Shown here one piece after another: positions 1 to 7,804 of a stretch of DNA of 13,526 nucleotides. Positions within the stretch are counted from its first letter, which is position 1, and the number at the start of each line of letters is the position of its first letter. The stretch spans positions 1 to 13,526 of the forward strand of contig JBGPLH010000053.1 of assembly GCA_041486365.1 (NCBI GenBank), in the 5' to 3' direction. The notes beneath the pieces were generated by a model, which saw only the letters and a program-made list of their open reading frames with translations, did not search any database and was not told where the DNA came from. The stretch comes from JBGPLH01 sp041486365 [NCBI: Thermodesulfobacteriota bacterium]. Its GTDB lineage: Bacteria; JAUYMQ01. A program made the position numbers and the translations under genes.

Positions 1-1
1 A

Positions 2-1615
2 CGGACCGGCGGGATGGCGGTGATCGAGGCCCTCGCCGCCCACGGCGTGCGGCACGTGTTCGGCATCCCCGGCGCCCACAATCTTCCGATCTACGACGCC
101 CTGCTCGAAGCGGCAAAGGCCTCACGCCCGCCCGCGCACTACCTCGTGCGTCACGAGCAGTCCGCCGTCTACGCGGCAGACGGCTACGCCCGCACCACGG
201 GACGGCCGGGCGTGGCGCTCGTCACAACGGGGCCCGGCGCTCTGAACGCCCTTCCCGCCCTCAACGAAGCCGCCTGCTCCGGCGTCCCCGTCCTCCTGAT
301 CGCCTCCCAGATCCACACCGGTCTCCTGGGCGCCGGCCGCGGCGCCCTGCACGAGATGAAAGACCAGCTCGGCGCGTTCCGGGCCGTCGTGGATCACGCC
401 GATCGCGTCGCGAGCGCCGGAGAAATTCCCGCCCGGATCGCCGACGCCTTCGAATGGATGCGGCGCGGCTGGCGCCGCCCCGCCGCCGTCGAGATCCCCA
501 ACGACCTCCTGGCCGGGCCCTGCGCCGCCGCAGTCCCCGCGCCGCGCGTACCGGCGAAGGAGATCCCGGCGGAGCCGGACGTCGCCGCCGCCATGGGGGC
601 GATCCGCGACTCGCGCTACCCGGTCCTGCTGGCGGGCGGAGGGGTCCTCGACGCGGAGGCCGGCGGCACGCTCGAGCGCGTCGCCTCCCGCCTCGGCGCG
701 CCCGTCATCACGACGAGCGCCTCTCGCGGCATCATCGGCGCGCGTCACCCGCTGCACGCGGGCGTGCTGGCCGCCGGCGGCATGGTCGAGCAGATGGTCG
801 CCAACGCCGACCTGCTGATCGCCCTCGGGACCCGGATCAGCCACCGCGATCTCCGGCGCATGCGCGCCAACCCGCCCGCCGGGTTGATCCACGTGGACAC
901 CGATCCCTCGGTCTTCGGACGCACCTGGCGGCCGTCCCTGGCGGTGCGCGCCGACGTGGGGAGCTTCCTCGAGACGATCCTCGAGCGGCTGCGCGGCGAG
1001 CCCCCGCGGGACGAGGGCCCCGCCGTGGATCGCCTGCGCGAGCTTCGCCGGGCCCAGATGGATCGCAACCGCGGCCGCGAGCCCCTCGCCATGGACTTCA
1101 TGGCGGCGCTGGCCGCGGCGCTCGGCGACGACGGAATCCTTGCCGCGGACCAGACGGTGATCGGGTACTGGATCGAGCTCTACCACCCCTTCGAGCGCCC
1201 GCGCACCTTCCTCTACCCGGCGGGCTCCGGCGTGCTGGGGTACGCGCTGCCCGCGGCGCTCGGGGCCAAGGTGGCCCTCCCCGACCGTCGCGTGGCCGTG
1301 GTGATCGGCGACGGCGGCTTCCACTTCACCGGGCCCGAGTTCGGCTCCCTCGTCCAGCACCGCTGCGGCGTCCCCGTGCTCGTCTTCAACGACAACCAGT
1401 ACGGCGTGATCCGCTACCTGCAGGCGCAGACCTACCAGCGCTCCGGCGAGGTCGAACTTGTGAACCCCGACTTCCCGCTCCTGGCCCGCGCATCGGGCGG
1501 CGTGGGCCTTCGCATCGCGGAGCCCTCCGCCCTTCCCGCCGCGATGGAGGCGGCCTTCGGGCGGGACGTCCCCACGCTGATCGAGATCCCCTGCTCCCTG
1601 GTCCCCCCGTGGTAA
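2..1615 (+). CDS. Thiamine-diphosphate-dependent enzyme, acetolactate synthase-like (5'-truncated)
   Basis: The reading frame is open to the window edge. The first methionine (base 14) is internal, because the residues before it (RTGG) match the usual N-terminal lead-in of this family, so the start lies outside the window. Counting from base 14, the N-terminal PYR domain has HVFGIPG and the catalytic glutamate in RHEQ (Glu48). A central domain of the FAD/nucleotide type follows, and the C-terminal PP domain has GDG (432-434) with NDN about 28 residues later, the diphosphate/Mg motif. The family includes acetolactate synthase, glyoxylate carboligase and 2-oxo acid decarboxylases such as AruI. 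The segment GRGALHEM, where classical IlvB has its AF-E substrate region, and the absence of ilvN or ilvC nearby argue against the anabolic enzyme. A 2-oxo acid decarboxylase or carboligase is likely; the substrate is unknown. It is followed directly by arfB. Confidence 0.9.
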   Translation, partial: RTGGMAVIEALAAHGVRHVFGIPGAHNLPIYDALLEAAKASRPPAHYLVRHEQSAVYAADGYARTTGRPGVALVTTGPGALNALPALNEAACSGVPVLLIASQIHTGLLGAGRGALHEMKDQLGAFRAVVDHADRVASAGEIPARIADAFEWMRRGWRRPAAVEIPNDLLAGPCAAAVPAPRVPAKEIPAEPDVAAAMGAIRDSRYPVLLAGGGVLDAEAGGTLERVASRLGAPVITTSASRGIIGARHPLHAGVLAAGGMVEQMVANADLLIALGTRISHRDLRRMRANPPAGLIHVDTDPSVFGRTWRPSLAVRADVGSFLETILERLRGEPPRDEGPAVDRLRELRRAQMDRNRGREPLAMDFMAALAAALGDDGILAADQTVIGYWIELYHPFERPRTFLYPAGSGVLGYALPAALGAKVALPDRRVAVVIGDGGFHFTGPEFGSLVQHRCGVPVLVFNDNQYGVIRYLQAQTYQRSGEVELVNPDFPLLARASGGVGLRIAEPSALPAAMEAAFGRDVPTLIEIPCSLVPPW

Positions 1616-2067
1616 CGAAATCCCCGCCGACGGCCTCGCGCGGGCAACGCCGCGATCCGCCTTCTCCCGGAAGGGTCCCCGAGCGGGAGATCGAGTTCCG
1701 CGCCTCCCGGGCCGGGGGCCCCGGCGGGCAGCACGTGAACAAGACGGCGACGAAGGTGGAGCTGCGCTGGAACGCGAGGGACTCGACGGCGATTGACGAG
1801 GAGACGCGGGCCCGGCTGCTCGCGACGCTCGCGGGGCGGCTCGACGCGGACGGGACACTGCGGGTGGTTTCGGCGGGATCGCGGAGCCAGTCGGCCAACC
1901 GGGAGGAAGCGCTCCACCGCCTCCAGGCCATCGTGGCCAAGGCGCTCGCGCCCCGGAAGAAGAGACGGCCCACCAGGCCGAGCACCGCATCGAAGGCGCG
2001 GCGGATGGAGGCGAAGAAGAAGCGCGGAGCAACCAAGCGGATGAGGGGGCGGATCAGCGAGACGTGA
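1609..2067 (+). CDS. arfB: Alternative ribosome-rescue peptidyl-tRNA hydrolase ArfB (YaeJ)
   Basis: ArfB enters stalled ribosomes with an empty mRNA channel and hydrolyses the peptidyl-tRNA. The 152-residue product (E. coli ArfB is about 140) has the release-factor catalytic segment AGGPGGQHVNKTATKVEL with GGQ at 39-41. It lacks the codon-reading domains of RF1/RF2 and ends in a basic tail from about residue 115 (KKRRPTRP, then more Lys/Arg), which in the family inserts into the mRNA entry channel. The GTG at 1609 is chosen because it is the only plausible start ahead of the conserved domain. It overlaps the stop of the upstream gene by 7 bp with no clear ribosome-binding site, suggesting translational coupling. 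The N-terminal lead of about 25 residues is longer than usual. The gene converges on lipB with a 14-bp overlap of the 3' ends. Confidence 0.9.
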   Translation: MVTKSPPTASRGQRRDPPSPGRVPEREIEFRASRAGGPGGQHVNKTATKVELRWNARDSTAIDEETRARLLATLAGRLDADGTLRVVSAGSRSQSANREEALHRLQAIVAKALAPRKKRRPTRPSTASKARRMEAKKKRGATKRMRGRISET

Positions 2068-2776
2068 CGGTGCCGACCAGCGCCGCCCGATCGATCACGC
2101 GCTCGTCCTCGAGCAGCGCGCCGCCGAGCACGTCCGGCAGCACAGCCGCGACGGCGTCGGCCACCTCGTCGAGGCTCACCGCCCTTCCGAGCAGGCGTTC
2201 CACCGACGTCATGCGCTTGCCCGTGAGGCCGCAGGGGATGATCGAGTCGAAGTGCGCGAGATTGGTCGTCACGTTCAGCGCGAAGCCATGATACGCGACC
2301 CAGCGCCGGATGCCCACGCCGATGCTGGCGATCTTCTCGAGTTCCGGTTGCCCCGGGACGGGGCACCATACGCCCGTGAAACCCGGCACGCGCCGCCCCT
2401 CGATCCCGAAGGGCGAAAGCGCACGGATCAGCGTCTCCTCGATCGCCCGCAGAAACCGGCCCACGTCGTCCTGCCACCGGCGCAGCGACACGATCCAGTA
2501 GCCCACGAGTTGACCCGGCCCATGGTAGGTCACGTCGCCCCCGCGCCCCACGCGACGCACCTCGATTCCCCTCGCGGCGAGCGCCGTTTCGTCGGCGAGG
2601 ACGTTCGCTTCGTCGCCGCGGCGCCCGAGCGTCAGCACGTGCGGGTGCTCGAGGAGGAGGATGGTGTCCTCGATCTCGCCACGCTGGCGCCGCTCCAGGA
2701 GCGACTCCTGCAGCTCGAGCGCTTCCCCATAGGGAACGCGCCCGAGACGGAGGATGGTGAAGGGATCGGCTGTCAT
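2054..2776 (-). CDS. lipB: Octanoyl-[acyl carrier protein]:protein octanoyltransferase LipB
   Basis: LipB moves octanoate from acyl carrier protein to the lipoyl-domain lysine of E2 and GcvH proteins; LipA then inserts sulfur. The product has 240 residues, a normal to slightly long size. Family motifs are visible: GRGGDVTYHGPGQLVGY at 77-93, the lysine of EKIASIGVGIRRW (Lys148), AYHGFALNV, and the catalytic cysteine in IIPCGLTG (Cys182). It is the last gene of the minus-strand 2-oxo acid dehydrogenase run, 62 bp after E2, so its substrate is encoded directly upstream. The ATG at 2776 fits the family N-terminus, but no good Shine-Dalgarno sequence precedes it; a 7-bp hairpin lies in the gap instead. 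No lipA is in the window. Confidence 0.96.
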   Translation of the reverse strand: MTADPFTILRLGRVPYGEALELQESLLERRQRGEIEDTILLLEHPHVLTLGRRGDEANVLADETALAARGIEVRRVGRGGDVTYHGPGQLVGYWIVSLRRWQDDVGRFLRAIEETLIRALSPFGIEGRRVPGFTGVWCPVPGQPELEKIASIGVGIRRWVAYHGFALNVTTNLAHFDSIIPCGLTGKRMTSVERLLGRAVSLDEVADAVAAVLPDVLGGALLEDERVIDRAALVGTVTSR

Positions 2777-2796
2777 GTTCGGGAATGTAACACGAA

Positions 2797-2814
2797 GAGC
2801 CCCTCGCGGGGCTC
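2797..2814 (-). other. Hairpin in the E2-lipB gap
   Basis: This is a perfect 7-bp stem (GAGCCCC/GGGGCTC) with a 4-base loop, lying between the E2 stop and the lipB ATG. On the minus strand no run of T follows, so it is not a convincing terminator. It could attenuate, protect or process the transcript between E2 and lipB. The function is a guess. Confidence 0.35.
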
Positions 2815-2838
2815 CCGGGCCGGCGTCTGCGGTACCAC

Positions 2839-4233
2839 TCAGAGGTCGAAGGCGCCCGCTTCCAGAATCTCCCGGAGCCGGTGGAGGGCGCCGTTGCCCA
2901 TCACGCCGTCCACCACCCGGTGGTCATAGGTGAGCGCGAGGTACATCATCGGCCGGATCGCGATCAGGTCCTCGCCGTCCACCTCAACGACGACTGGACG
3001 TTTCACCACCTCGCCCATCCGCACGATCACGACGTGCGGCTGGTTGATCACGGGCGTGCCGAAGAGGTTCCCCTTCGCGCCGGGATTCGTGACGGCGATC
3101 GTCCCGCCCGCCATGTCGTCCGGCGTGAGCGCGTGGTCGCGCGCACGGTTGCCCAGGTCCTGCACCGCGCGGGCCAGATCGAGCACCCCCTTCCGGTCCG
3201 CTCCGTGGATCACGGGGACCAGCAAGCCGCGCTCGGTGTCGACGGCCACCCCTACGTGGATCGCCTTCTTCAGGATCAGGGTGTCCTCCTGGACGCTTGC
3301 GTTGATCCCGGGGTAATCGGTGATGGCGCGGGTCAGGGCGGCGATCACGAAGGGGAGGAACGTGAGCGTCACGCCCTCCGCCCGGAGCGCCGCCTTGTGC
3401 GCTTCCCGAAGCGTCGCGACCGTCCCCATGTTGACCTCCGCCACGGTCGTGACACGCGGCGAGATCACGTTGGAGTACACCATGTGATCCGCGATGCGCT
3501 TGCGAATGCGCGAGAACGGGATCACCTGGTCGCCCGGCTGGGGCGCGTACCGGGGGACGGAGAACGTCGGGATCCGGAGGAAACCCTCCTCCGCTGGAAC
3601 GGCCGGCGTCGCGGCGGCCTCCTCGGAGATCGACGCGTTGCGCCCCGCCGCCGGCGCGATCTGGGGCGCGCGGGCGGGTGCCCCGCGGGAGATCCAGCCG
3701 AGCACGTCGCTCTTCGTGACTCGCCCCTCGATCCCGGTACCACGAATTTCCGTGAGATCGATCCCGTGCTCCTCCGCCATGCGCCGCACCAGCGGTGAGA
3801 TCCGCCGGCGATCCTCTTCCCGCGGCGCGGCCGGTCGATCGACCGTCTCCCGGGCCCGCGCGGCCTCGCGCATGCGGCCCTCGGCGATCGCCTCCCGGGA
3901 GAGCCTCGGCGTGGCCCGGACCGGCGGCGCCCCGGCGGGTGATTGCGCCCGGGGCGGGGCGGGCTCCGGCGCACCGGGCGCATGGACCTGCTTCACCGCC
4001 TCCTCGATCGTCGCGAGCACCGTCCCCACGTCCACCGTCCGCCCTTCCGCCACGAGGATCTTCCCGATCACGCCGGCGGCCGGCGACGGGAGCTCCGTGT
4101 CGACCTTGTCGGTGGACACCTCGAGCAGCGGCTGATCCTTCTCGACGAGGTCACCCTCGCGGACCAGCCACTTGGCGACGGTCCCCTCGACGATCGACTC
4201 GCCGAGCTGAGGCATGACGATGCTCACGGCCAT
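2839..4233 (-). CDS. 2-oxo acid dehydrogenase E2 (dihydrolipoyl acyltransferase; BkdB/PdhC type)
   Basis: This is the core acyltransferase, which passes the acyl group from E1 to CoA through a lipoyl arm. The 464-residue protein has one lipoyl domain (about 3-78) with Lys43 in TDKVDTE, a proline/alanine-rich linker, a peripheral-subunit-binding domain (about 144-181, ISPLVRRMAEEHGID...GRVTKSDVL), a second linker, and the catalytic domain (about 236-464) ending in YDHRVVDG with His438 and Asp442. The frame stays open further upstream, but MAVSIVMPQLGES is the standard lipoyl start and AGGAGG (4242-4247) stands 8 bases before it, so the ATG at 4233 is chosen. The MPQLGES...TDKV motif resembles branched-chain (BkdB) and 2-oxoglutarate E2s more than the NDKA motif of typical pyruvate E2s. 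It follows E1-beta by 31 bp. Confidence 0.95.
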   Translation of the reverse strand: MAVSIVMPQLGESIVEGTVAKWLVREGDLVEKDQPLLEVSTDKVDTELPSPAAGVIGKILVAEGRTVDVGTVLATIEEAVKQVHAPGAPEPAPPRAQSPAGAPPVRATPRLSREAIAEGRMREAARARETVDRPAAPREEDRRRISPLVRRMAEEHGIDLTEIRGTGIEGRVTKSDVLGWISRGAPARAPQIAPAAGRNASISEEAAATPAVPAEEGFLRIPTFSVPRYAPQPGDQVIPFSRIRKRIADHMVYSNVISPRVTTVAEVNMGTVATLREAHKAALRAEGVTLTFLPFVIAALTRAITDYPGINASVQEDTLILKKAIHVGVAVDTERGLLVPVIHGADRKGVLDLARAVQDLGNRARDHALTPDDMAGGTIAVTNPGAKGNLFGTPVINQPHVVIVRMGEVVKRPVVVEVDGEDLIAIRPMMYLALTYDHRVVDGVMGNGALHRLREILEAGAFDL

Positions 4234-4264
4234 GGGGACGGCCTCCTGGATCGGAGCGGGGGTG

Positions 4265-5245
4265 TCAGTAGGCAAGCAGCGCGCGCGCCTTCGTGAGGAT
4301 CTTCTCGGTGTTGGGGAGGATGAACTCCTCGAGATTGGGGCTGAACGCGTAGTGCGTGTCCTCGGAGCAGACACGCAGGATCGGCCCGTCGAGCTGGTCG
4401 AAGCACTCCTCCACGACGAAGGCCGCGACCTCCGCGCCGATGCCCAGCGTGCGGTGATCCTCGTGCACGACGAGGCACTTGTTCGTCCTGCCCACGGTGG
4501 CGCGGATCGCCGGCCTGTCCAGCGGCGCGAGCGTTCGCAGGTCGAGCACCTCCACGGAGACGCCCTCCTTCGCAAGAATCTCAGCCGCCTCCAGGCACAT
4601 CCAGACCGTTGCGCCGTAGGAGATCATCGAGAGGTCGCTCCCCTCCCGGGCCACCCGCGCGAATCCGATCGGCGTGATGATCTCCTCATCGGGGAGGTCC
4701 TCCTTGATCCGGCGGTAGAGGAACTTGTGCTCGTAGAAGATCACCGGGTCGTCGTCCCGGATCGCGGCCTTCAGCAACCCCTTCGCGTCGCGGGCCGTGG
4801 CGGGGTAGACCACCTTGAGCCCCGGCACGTGGGCGAACCAGGCCTCGGTGTTCTGCGAGTGGAACAGGCCGCCGTGCACGTAGGCGCCCGAGGGCCCCCG
4901 GATCACGAGGGGGCAGCGCGCCTCGCCGCCGTGGCGGTAGCGGAGCGTGGCCGCCATGTTCACGATCTGGTCGAAGCCGCAGGAGATGAAGTCCATGAAC
5001 TGCATCTCCGCCACCGGGCGCATCCCCATCACCGCCGCGCCCACCGCGGCTCCGACGATGAGCTCCTCGCTGATCGGCGTGTCGATCACACGCTCGGGGC
5101 CGAAGCGGGAGAAGAGCCCGTCCGTCACCTTGAACGCTCCCCCGAGCACGCCGATGTCCTCCCCCAGGAGGAACACGTTCTCGTCGCGCTCCATCTCTTC
5201 GCGCAACGCATCGCTGATCGCCTTGAGATAGGTCACCACGGCCAT
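4265..5245 (-). CDS. 2-oxo acid dehydrogenase E1 component, beta subunit (PdhB/BkdAB type)
   Basis: Together with E1-alpha this forms the thiamine-diphosphate decarboxylase that hands the acyl group to E2. The 326-residue product has the normal length and the family landmarks: GEDIGVLGGAFKVTDGL near 28-44, DTPISE, MQFMDF, YVHGGLFHSQNTEAWF, YPATARDAKGLL, DPVIFYEHKFLYR, DLRTLAPLD and HEDHRTLGIGAEVA. An open frame continues upstream over the end of E1-alpha, but the ATG at 5245 (MAVVTYLKAI) is the family start and has GGGAGGAG (5255-5262) before it. The gap to the E1-alpha stop is 17 bp, so the two subunits are probably translated together. Pyruvate, branched-chain and acetoin E1-beta proteins are too similar here to choose a substrate by eye. 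Confidence 0.95.
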   Translation of the reverse strand: MAVVTYLKAISDALREEMERDENVFLLGEDIGVLGGAFKVTDGLFSRFGPERVIDTPISEELIVGAAVGAAVMGMRPVAEMQFMDFISCGFDQIVNMAATLRYRHGGEARCPLVIRGPSGAYVHGGLFHSQNTEAWFAHVPGLKVVYPATARDAKGLLKAAIRDDDPVIFYEHKFLYRRIKEDLPDEEIITPIGFARVAREGSDLSMISYGATVWMCLEAAEILAKEGVSVEVLDLRTLAPLDRPAIRATVGRTNKCLVVHEDHRTLGIGAEVAAFVVEECFDQLDGPILRVCSEDTHYAFSPNLEEFILPNTEKILTKARALLAY

Positions 5246-5262
5246 TGTTGGGGTCTCCTCCC

Positions 5263-6240
5263 CTATTTTCGTTCGATCGGCATCGCGTAGAGGTCTTCCA
5301 TGGCCTCTTTCGCTTCCGGGAAGGGGCTCTCCTCGGCGAACCGCACCGCCTCCTCGACGATCTCGCGGCACTGGGCCTCGATCTCGGCGCGCACCTGGTC
5401 GATGTCCCGCCCGCGTTTCTCGAGGTAGATCTCCCACCGCAGGATCGGATCGCGGCTCTCCCACTCGATCAACTCGTCGGCCGTGCGGTAGGTGGCCATG
5501 TCGTGCTCGGAGTGGCCGTGGTAACGGTAGGTCTTGCACTCGATCAGCGTCGGACCCCCGCCCTCCCGGGCGCGCTTGACGGCCTTCTGCGCCTGTTCGA
5601 GCACCGCGTGCAGATCGTTGCCGCTGCACACCACGCCTTTGAACCCGTAGCCGGAGGCACGATCGGCCACGTCGTCGATGGGGATCTGCAGTTCCTGGGG
5701 CGTGGAGTAGGCGTAGCGGTTGTTCTCGCAGACGAAGACAACGGGGAGCTTGTGGATCCCGGCGAAGTTGAGCGCTTCGTGAAAGGGGCCCCGGGAGCCG
5801 GCGCCCTCGCCGAAGAACGCGATGGCCACGGAGGCCTCCCGTTTCATCCTGAACTTGAGCGCGGCGCCCACCGCCACGGGGAGCGTCGAGGCGAGCATGC
5901 TGGTGGCGCCGAAGACCCCGTGCTCGAGATCACCCCCGTGCAGGAAGGAGTCCTTCCCCTTGGAGAGGCCCGTCTTCTTACCCATGAGCTGCGCCATCAG
6001 CAGCCGCGGGTCGACCCCCTTCACGAGAAAGCAGCCGAGATCGCGGTGCAGGGGCGCGATGAAGTCCTCCCGGAGGAGGCCGTAGCACATCCCGACCACG
6101 ACGGCCTCCTGGCCGATGCCGGAATAGACGCCGCCGATGATCTTGTTCTGCTTGTGGAGCGCCGTCACGCGCTCCTCGAACATCCGCGAGAGCTTCATCA
6201 GGAAGTAAAGCTCGACGTCACGGTCCTTCTTCTCGGTCAT
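5263..6240 (-). CDS. 2-oxo acid dehydrogenase E1 component, alpha subunit (PdhA/BkdAA type)
   Basis: This is the thiamine-diphosphate subunit partnered with the next gene. The 325-residue product has GVYSGIGQEA (37-46), PLHRDLG (63-69), GVFGATSMLASTLPVAVG (108-125), the cofactor motif FFGEGAGSRGPFHEALNFAG (143-162) with NN (173-174), and the YRYHGHS...TYR loop (238-252). The cofactor motif normally begins GDG; here the Mg-binding aspartate position is glutamate (Glu145, codon GAG at 5806-5808). The ATG at 6240 follows GGGAGGA (6249-6255). It lies 74 bp after lpdA and leads the E1a-E1b-E2-lipB run. The sequence does not settle pyruvate versus branched-chain or acetoin-type substrate. The order lpd-E1a-E1b-E2 is that of the Bacillus bkd operon. 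Confidence 0.94.
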   Translation of the reverse strand: MTEKKDRDVELYFLMKLSRMFEERVTALHKQNKIIGGVYSGIGQEAVVVGMCYGLLREDFIAPLHRDLGCFLVKGVDPRLLMAQLMGKKTGLSKGKDSFLHGGDLEHGVFGATSMLASTLPVAVGAALKFRMKREASVAIAFFGEGAGSRGPFHEALNFAGIHKLPVVFVCENNRYAYSTPQELQIPIDDVADRASGYGFKGVVCSGNDLHAVLEQAQKAVKRAREGGGPTLIECKTYRYHGHSEHDMATYRTADELIEWESRDPILRWEIYLEKRGRDIDQVRAEIEAQCREIVEEAVRFAEESPFPEAKEAMEDLYAMPIERK

Positions 6241-6290
6241 GCCTCGGGTCCTCCCGGAGCCCTGCGCCGCCGGATGGTCAATTGGAACGC

Positions 6291-6307
6291 TCCGCGCTTC
6301 GCGCGGA
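6291..6307 (-). other. Short perfect hairpin between lpdA and E1-alpha
   Basis: TCCGCGC/GCGCGGA forms a perfect 7-bp stem around a TTC loop in the 74-bp gap after lpdA. No T-run follows on the minus strand, so it is more likely an mRNA processing or stabilising element, or chance in GC-rich sequence, than a terminator. Confidence 0.3.
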
Positions 6308-6314
6308 TTCGCTC

Positions 6315-7712
6315 TTAGATGTTGAGCGTGATCCCGTCGATGTCGAGAGCGGCCTCCGCCAGCGTCTCCGCGAGGGTCGGGTGCGCGTGCACGGTCGCCT
6401 GGATTTCCTTCGCCGTGGCCTCCAGCGTCCGTGCCAGGCCGATCTCAGCGATCAGCTCCGTGGCGCCGTGCCCGACGATGTGCGCCCCGAGAATCTCACC
6501 GTACTTCGCGTCGGCGACGAGCTTCACCATCCCTTCCTCCTCGCCGGCGCCGATCGCGCGCCCGTTGGCCCGGAACGGGAAGCGTCCCACCTTCACGGCG
6601 ATCCCGCGCGCGGCTGCGGCCTCCTCGGTGAGGCCGATCGTCGCAACTTCGGGCTGGCAGTAGGTGCAGCTCGGGATCCGGAGCGGGTCCACCGGCCCGT
6701 GCCCCCGGCCACCCATCATCTCGACGGCTGCCACGCCCTCGGCCGACGCGGCGTGGGCGAGCATCGGCGGGCCGTTCACGTCGCCGACGGCGTACACCGC
6801 CGGGCAGGTGGTGCGGTACTTCTCATCGACCACCACGAACCCGTTCATGAGCCCTACCCCGATCTCCTCGAGCCCGAGCCCCTGCACCGTGGCGGCGCGC
6901 CCCACGGCGACCAGCACCATGGACGCCTCGATGGTCTTCGTCTCGTTTCCGGCCCGCACGGAAAGCGTCACGCCGTCGCCCCGGTTCACCGCGGATTCCA
7001 CGCGCGCCGACGTGAGCGCCGTGATGCCCTGCCGCTTGAAGCTCTTCGCCAGCAGGTCCGCGATCTCCCGATCGGTGGACGGGAGCAGCTGGTCGGCGAT
7101 CTCGATGACCGTCGTGCGGCTGCCGAACGCGTTGTACCAGTAGGCGAACTCCGCGCCGACCGCGCCGCCGCCGATGACGGCCACCGACGCGGGACAGTTC
7201 GTCGAGAGGATGGCCTGGTCGCTGTGCAGGATCGTCCGGCCGTCGAAGGGAACGCCCGGCAGGCCGCGGGGCTCGGTGCCCGTCGCGAGGATCACGCGGC
7301 CGCTCTCGAGCTCGACGTTGCCGCCTTCCGCCTCGTCCCGCTCCACGAGGACGCGCGTGGGCCCCGTGAGGCGGGCGGCGCCCTTGAACGTCGCGACCTT
7401 GTTCTTCTTCATCAGAAATTCGACGCCCTTGGAGAGTCGCTGGGCCACCTTGCGGCTGCGCGCCACGACCTTCGCGTAGTCGACGGAGAGATTCTCGGCG
7501 CCGAGTCCGTAGTCGGACGCGCGTTTCATCACCCGGAAGAGCTCGGCGGACTTGAGGATCGCCTTGGAGGGAATGCAGCCGAGGTTCAGGCAGAGGCCCC
7601 CGAGGTCCTTCTTCTCGACGATCGCGACCCGGCTCCCGAGCTGGGAGGCGCGAATGGCCGCGATGTAACCGCCGGGACCGGAGCCGATCACCGTCAGATC
7701 AAACTTCTCCAT
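6315..7712 (-). CDS. lpdA: Dihydrolipoyl dehydrogenase (E3)
   Basis: This FAD flavoenzyme reoxidises dihydrolipoyl-E2 and makes NADH. The 465-residue product is full length. It has an N-terminal FAD-binding GSGPGGYIAAIRASQLG (10-26), the redox disulfide in GGLCLNLGCIPSK (Cys41, Cys46), the second dinucleotide fold VAVIGGGAVGAEFAYWYNAFG in the middle, the second FAD motif VYAVGDVNG, and the C-terminal HPTLAE segment (His444, Glu449) that completes the partner subunit's active site. The ATG at 7712 follows GGAG at a good distance. It heads the dehydrogenase genes and has its own candidate promoter in the 155-bp gap after nuoI. It may also serve other lipoyl enzymes. Confidence 0.96.
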   Translation of the reverse strand: MEKFDLTVIGSGPGGYIAAIRASQLGSRVAIVEKKDLGGLCLNLGCIPSKAILKSAELFRVMKRASDYGLGAENLSVDYAKVVARSRKVAQRLSKGVEFLMKKNKVATFKGAARLTGPTRVLVERDEAEGGNVELESGRVILATGTEPRGLPGVPFDGRTILHSDQAILSTNCPASVAVIGGGAVGAEFAYWYNAFGSRTTVIEIADQLLPSTDREIADLLAKSFKRQGITALTSARVESAVNRGDGVTLSVRAGNETKTIEASMVLVAVGRAATVQGLGLEEIGVGLMNGFVVVDEKYRTTCPAVYAVGDVNGPPMLAHAASAEGVAAVEMMGGRGHGPVDPLRIPSCTYCQPEVATIGLTEEAAAARGIAVKVGRFPFRANGRAIGAGEEEGMVKLVADAKYGEILGAHIVGHGATELIAEIGLARTLEATAKEIQATVHAHPTLAETLAEAALDIDGITLNI

Positions 7713-7775
7713 CCGTTCTCCGGGCGGTGGATCCGGGGGTGCCGTCGGCGGTGGGGGGAGGTTGCCTCGGGCCGA

Positions 7776-7804
7776 AGTCTACGACAGGCCTCTCGTGATG
7801 GCAA
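7776..7804 (-). promoter_or_regulatory. Candidate sigma70-type promoter for lpdA and the dehydrogenase genes
   Basis: On the minus strand TTGCCA (7799-7804) and TAGACT (7776-7781) are separated by 17 bp, matching 5/6 and 4/6 of the consensus. They sit in the nuoI-lpdA gap, about 60 bp before the lpdA ATG. This is the longest gap inside the nuoB-to-lipB run, so a separate start here is plausible. It is a pattern match only. Confidence 0.45.

Noticed and set aside
122-2032. 636-codon open frame on the minus strand across the thiamine-diphosphate enzyme and arfB
   Set aside because: Low-complexity Arg/Gly/Pro/Ala/His-rich product with no motifs, lying opposite two genes with clear family motifs; such antisense frames are common in very GC-rich DNA.
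4234-4575. N-terminal extension of E2 by 114 residues
   Set aside because: The extension is antisense-type sequence overlapping E1-beta; the lipoyl-domain start at 4233 has AGGAGG before it.
5246-5629. Longer E1-beta starting at 5629
   Set aside because: The extra residues overlap E1-alpha in another frame and match nothing; the ATG at 5245 fits the family and has a good ribosome-binding site.
6291-6307. Terminator between lpdA and E1-alpha
   Set aside because: The 7-bp hairpin has no T-run after it on the minus strand, and the gene set on both sides belongs together.
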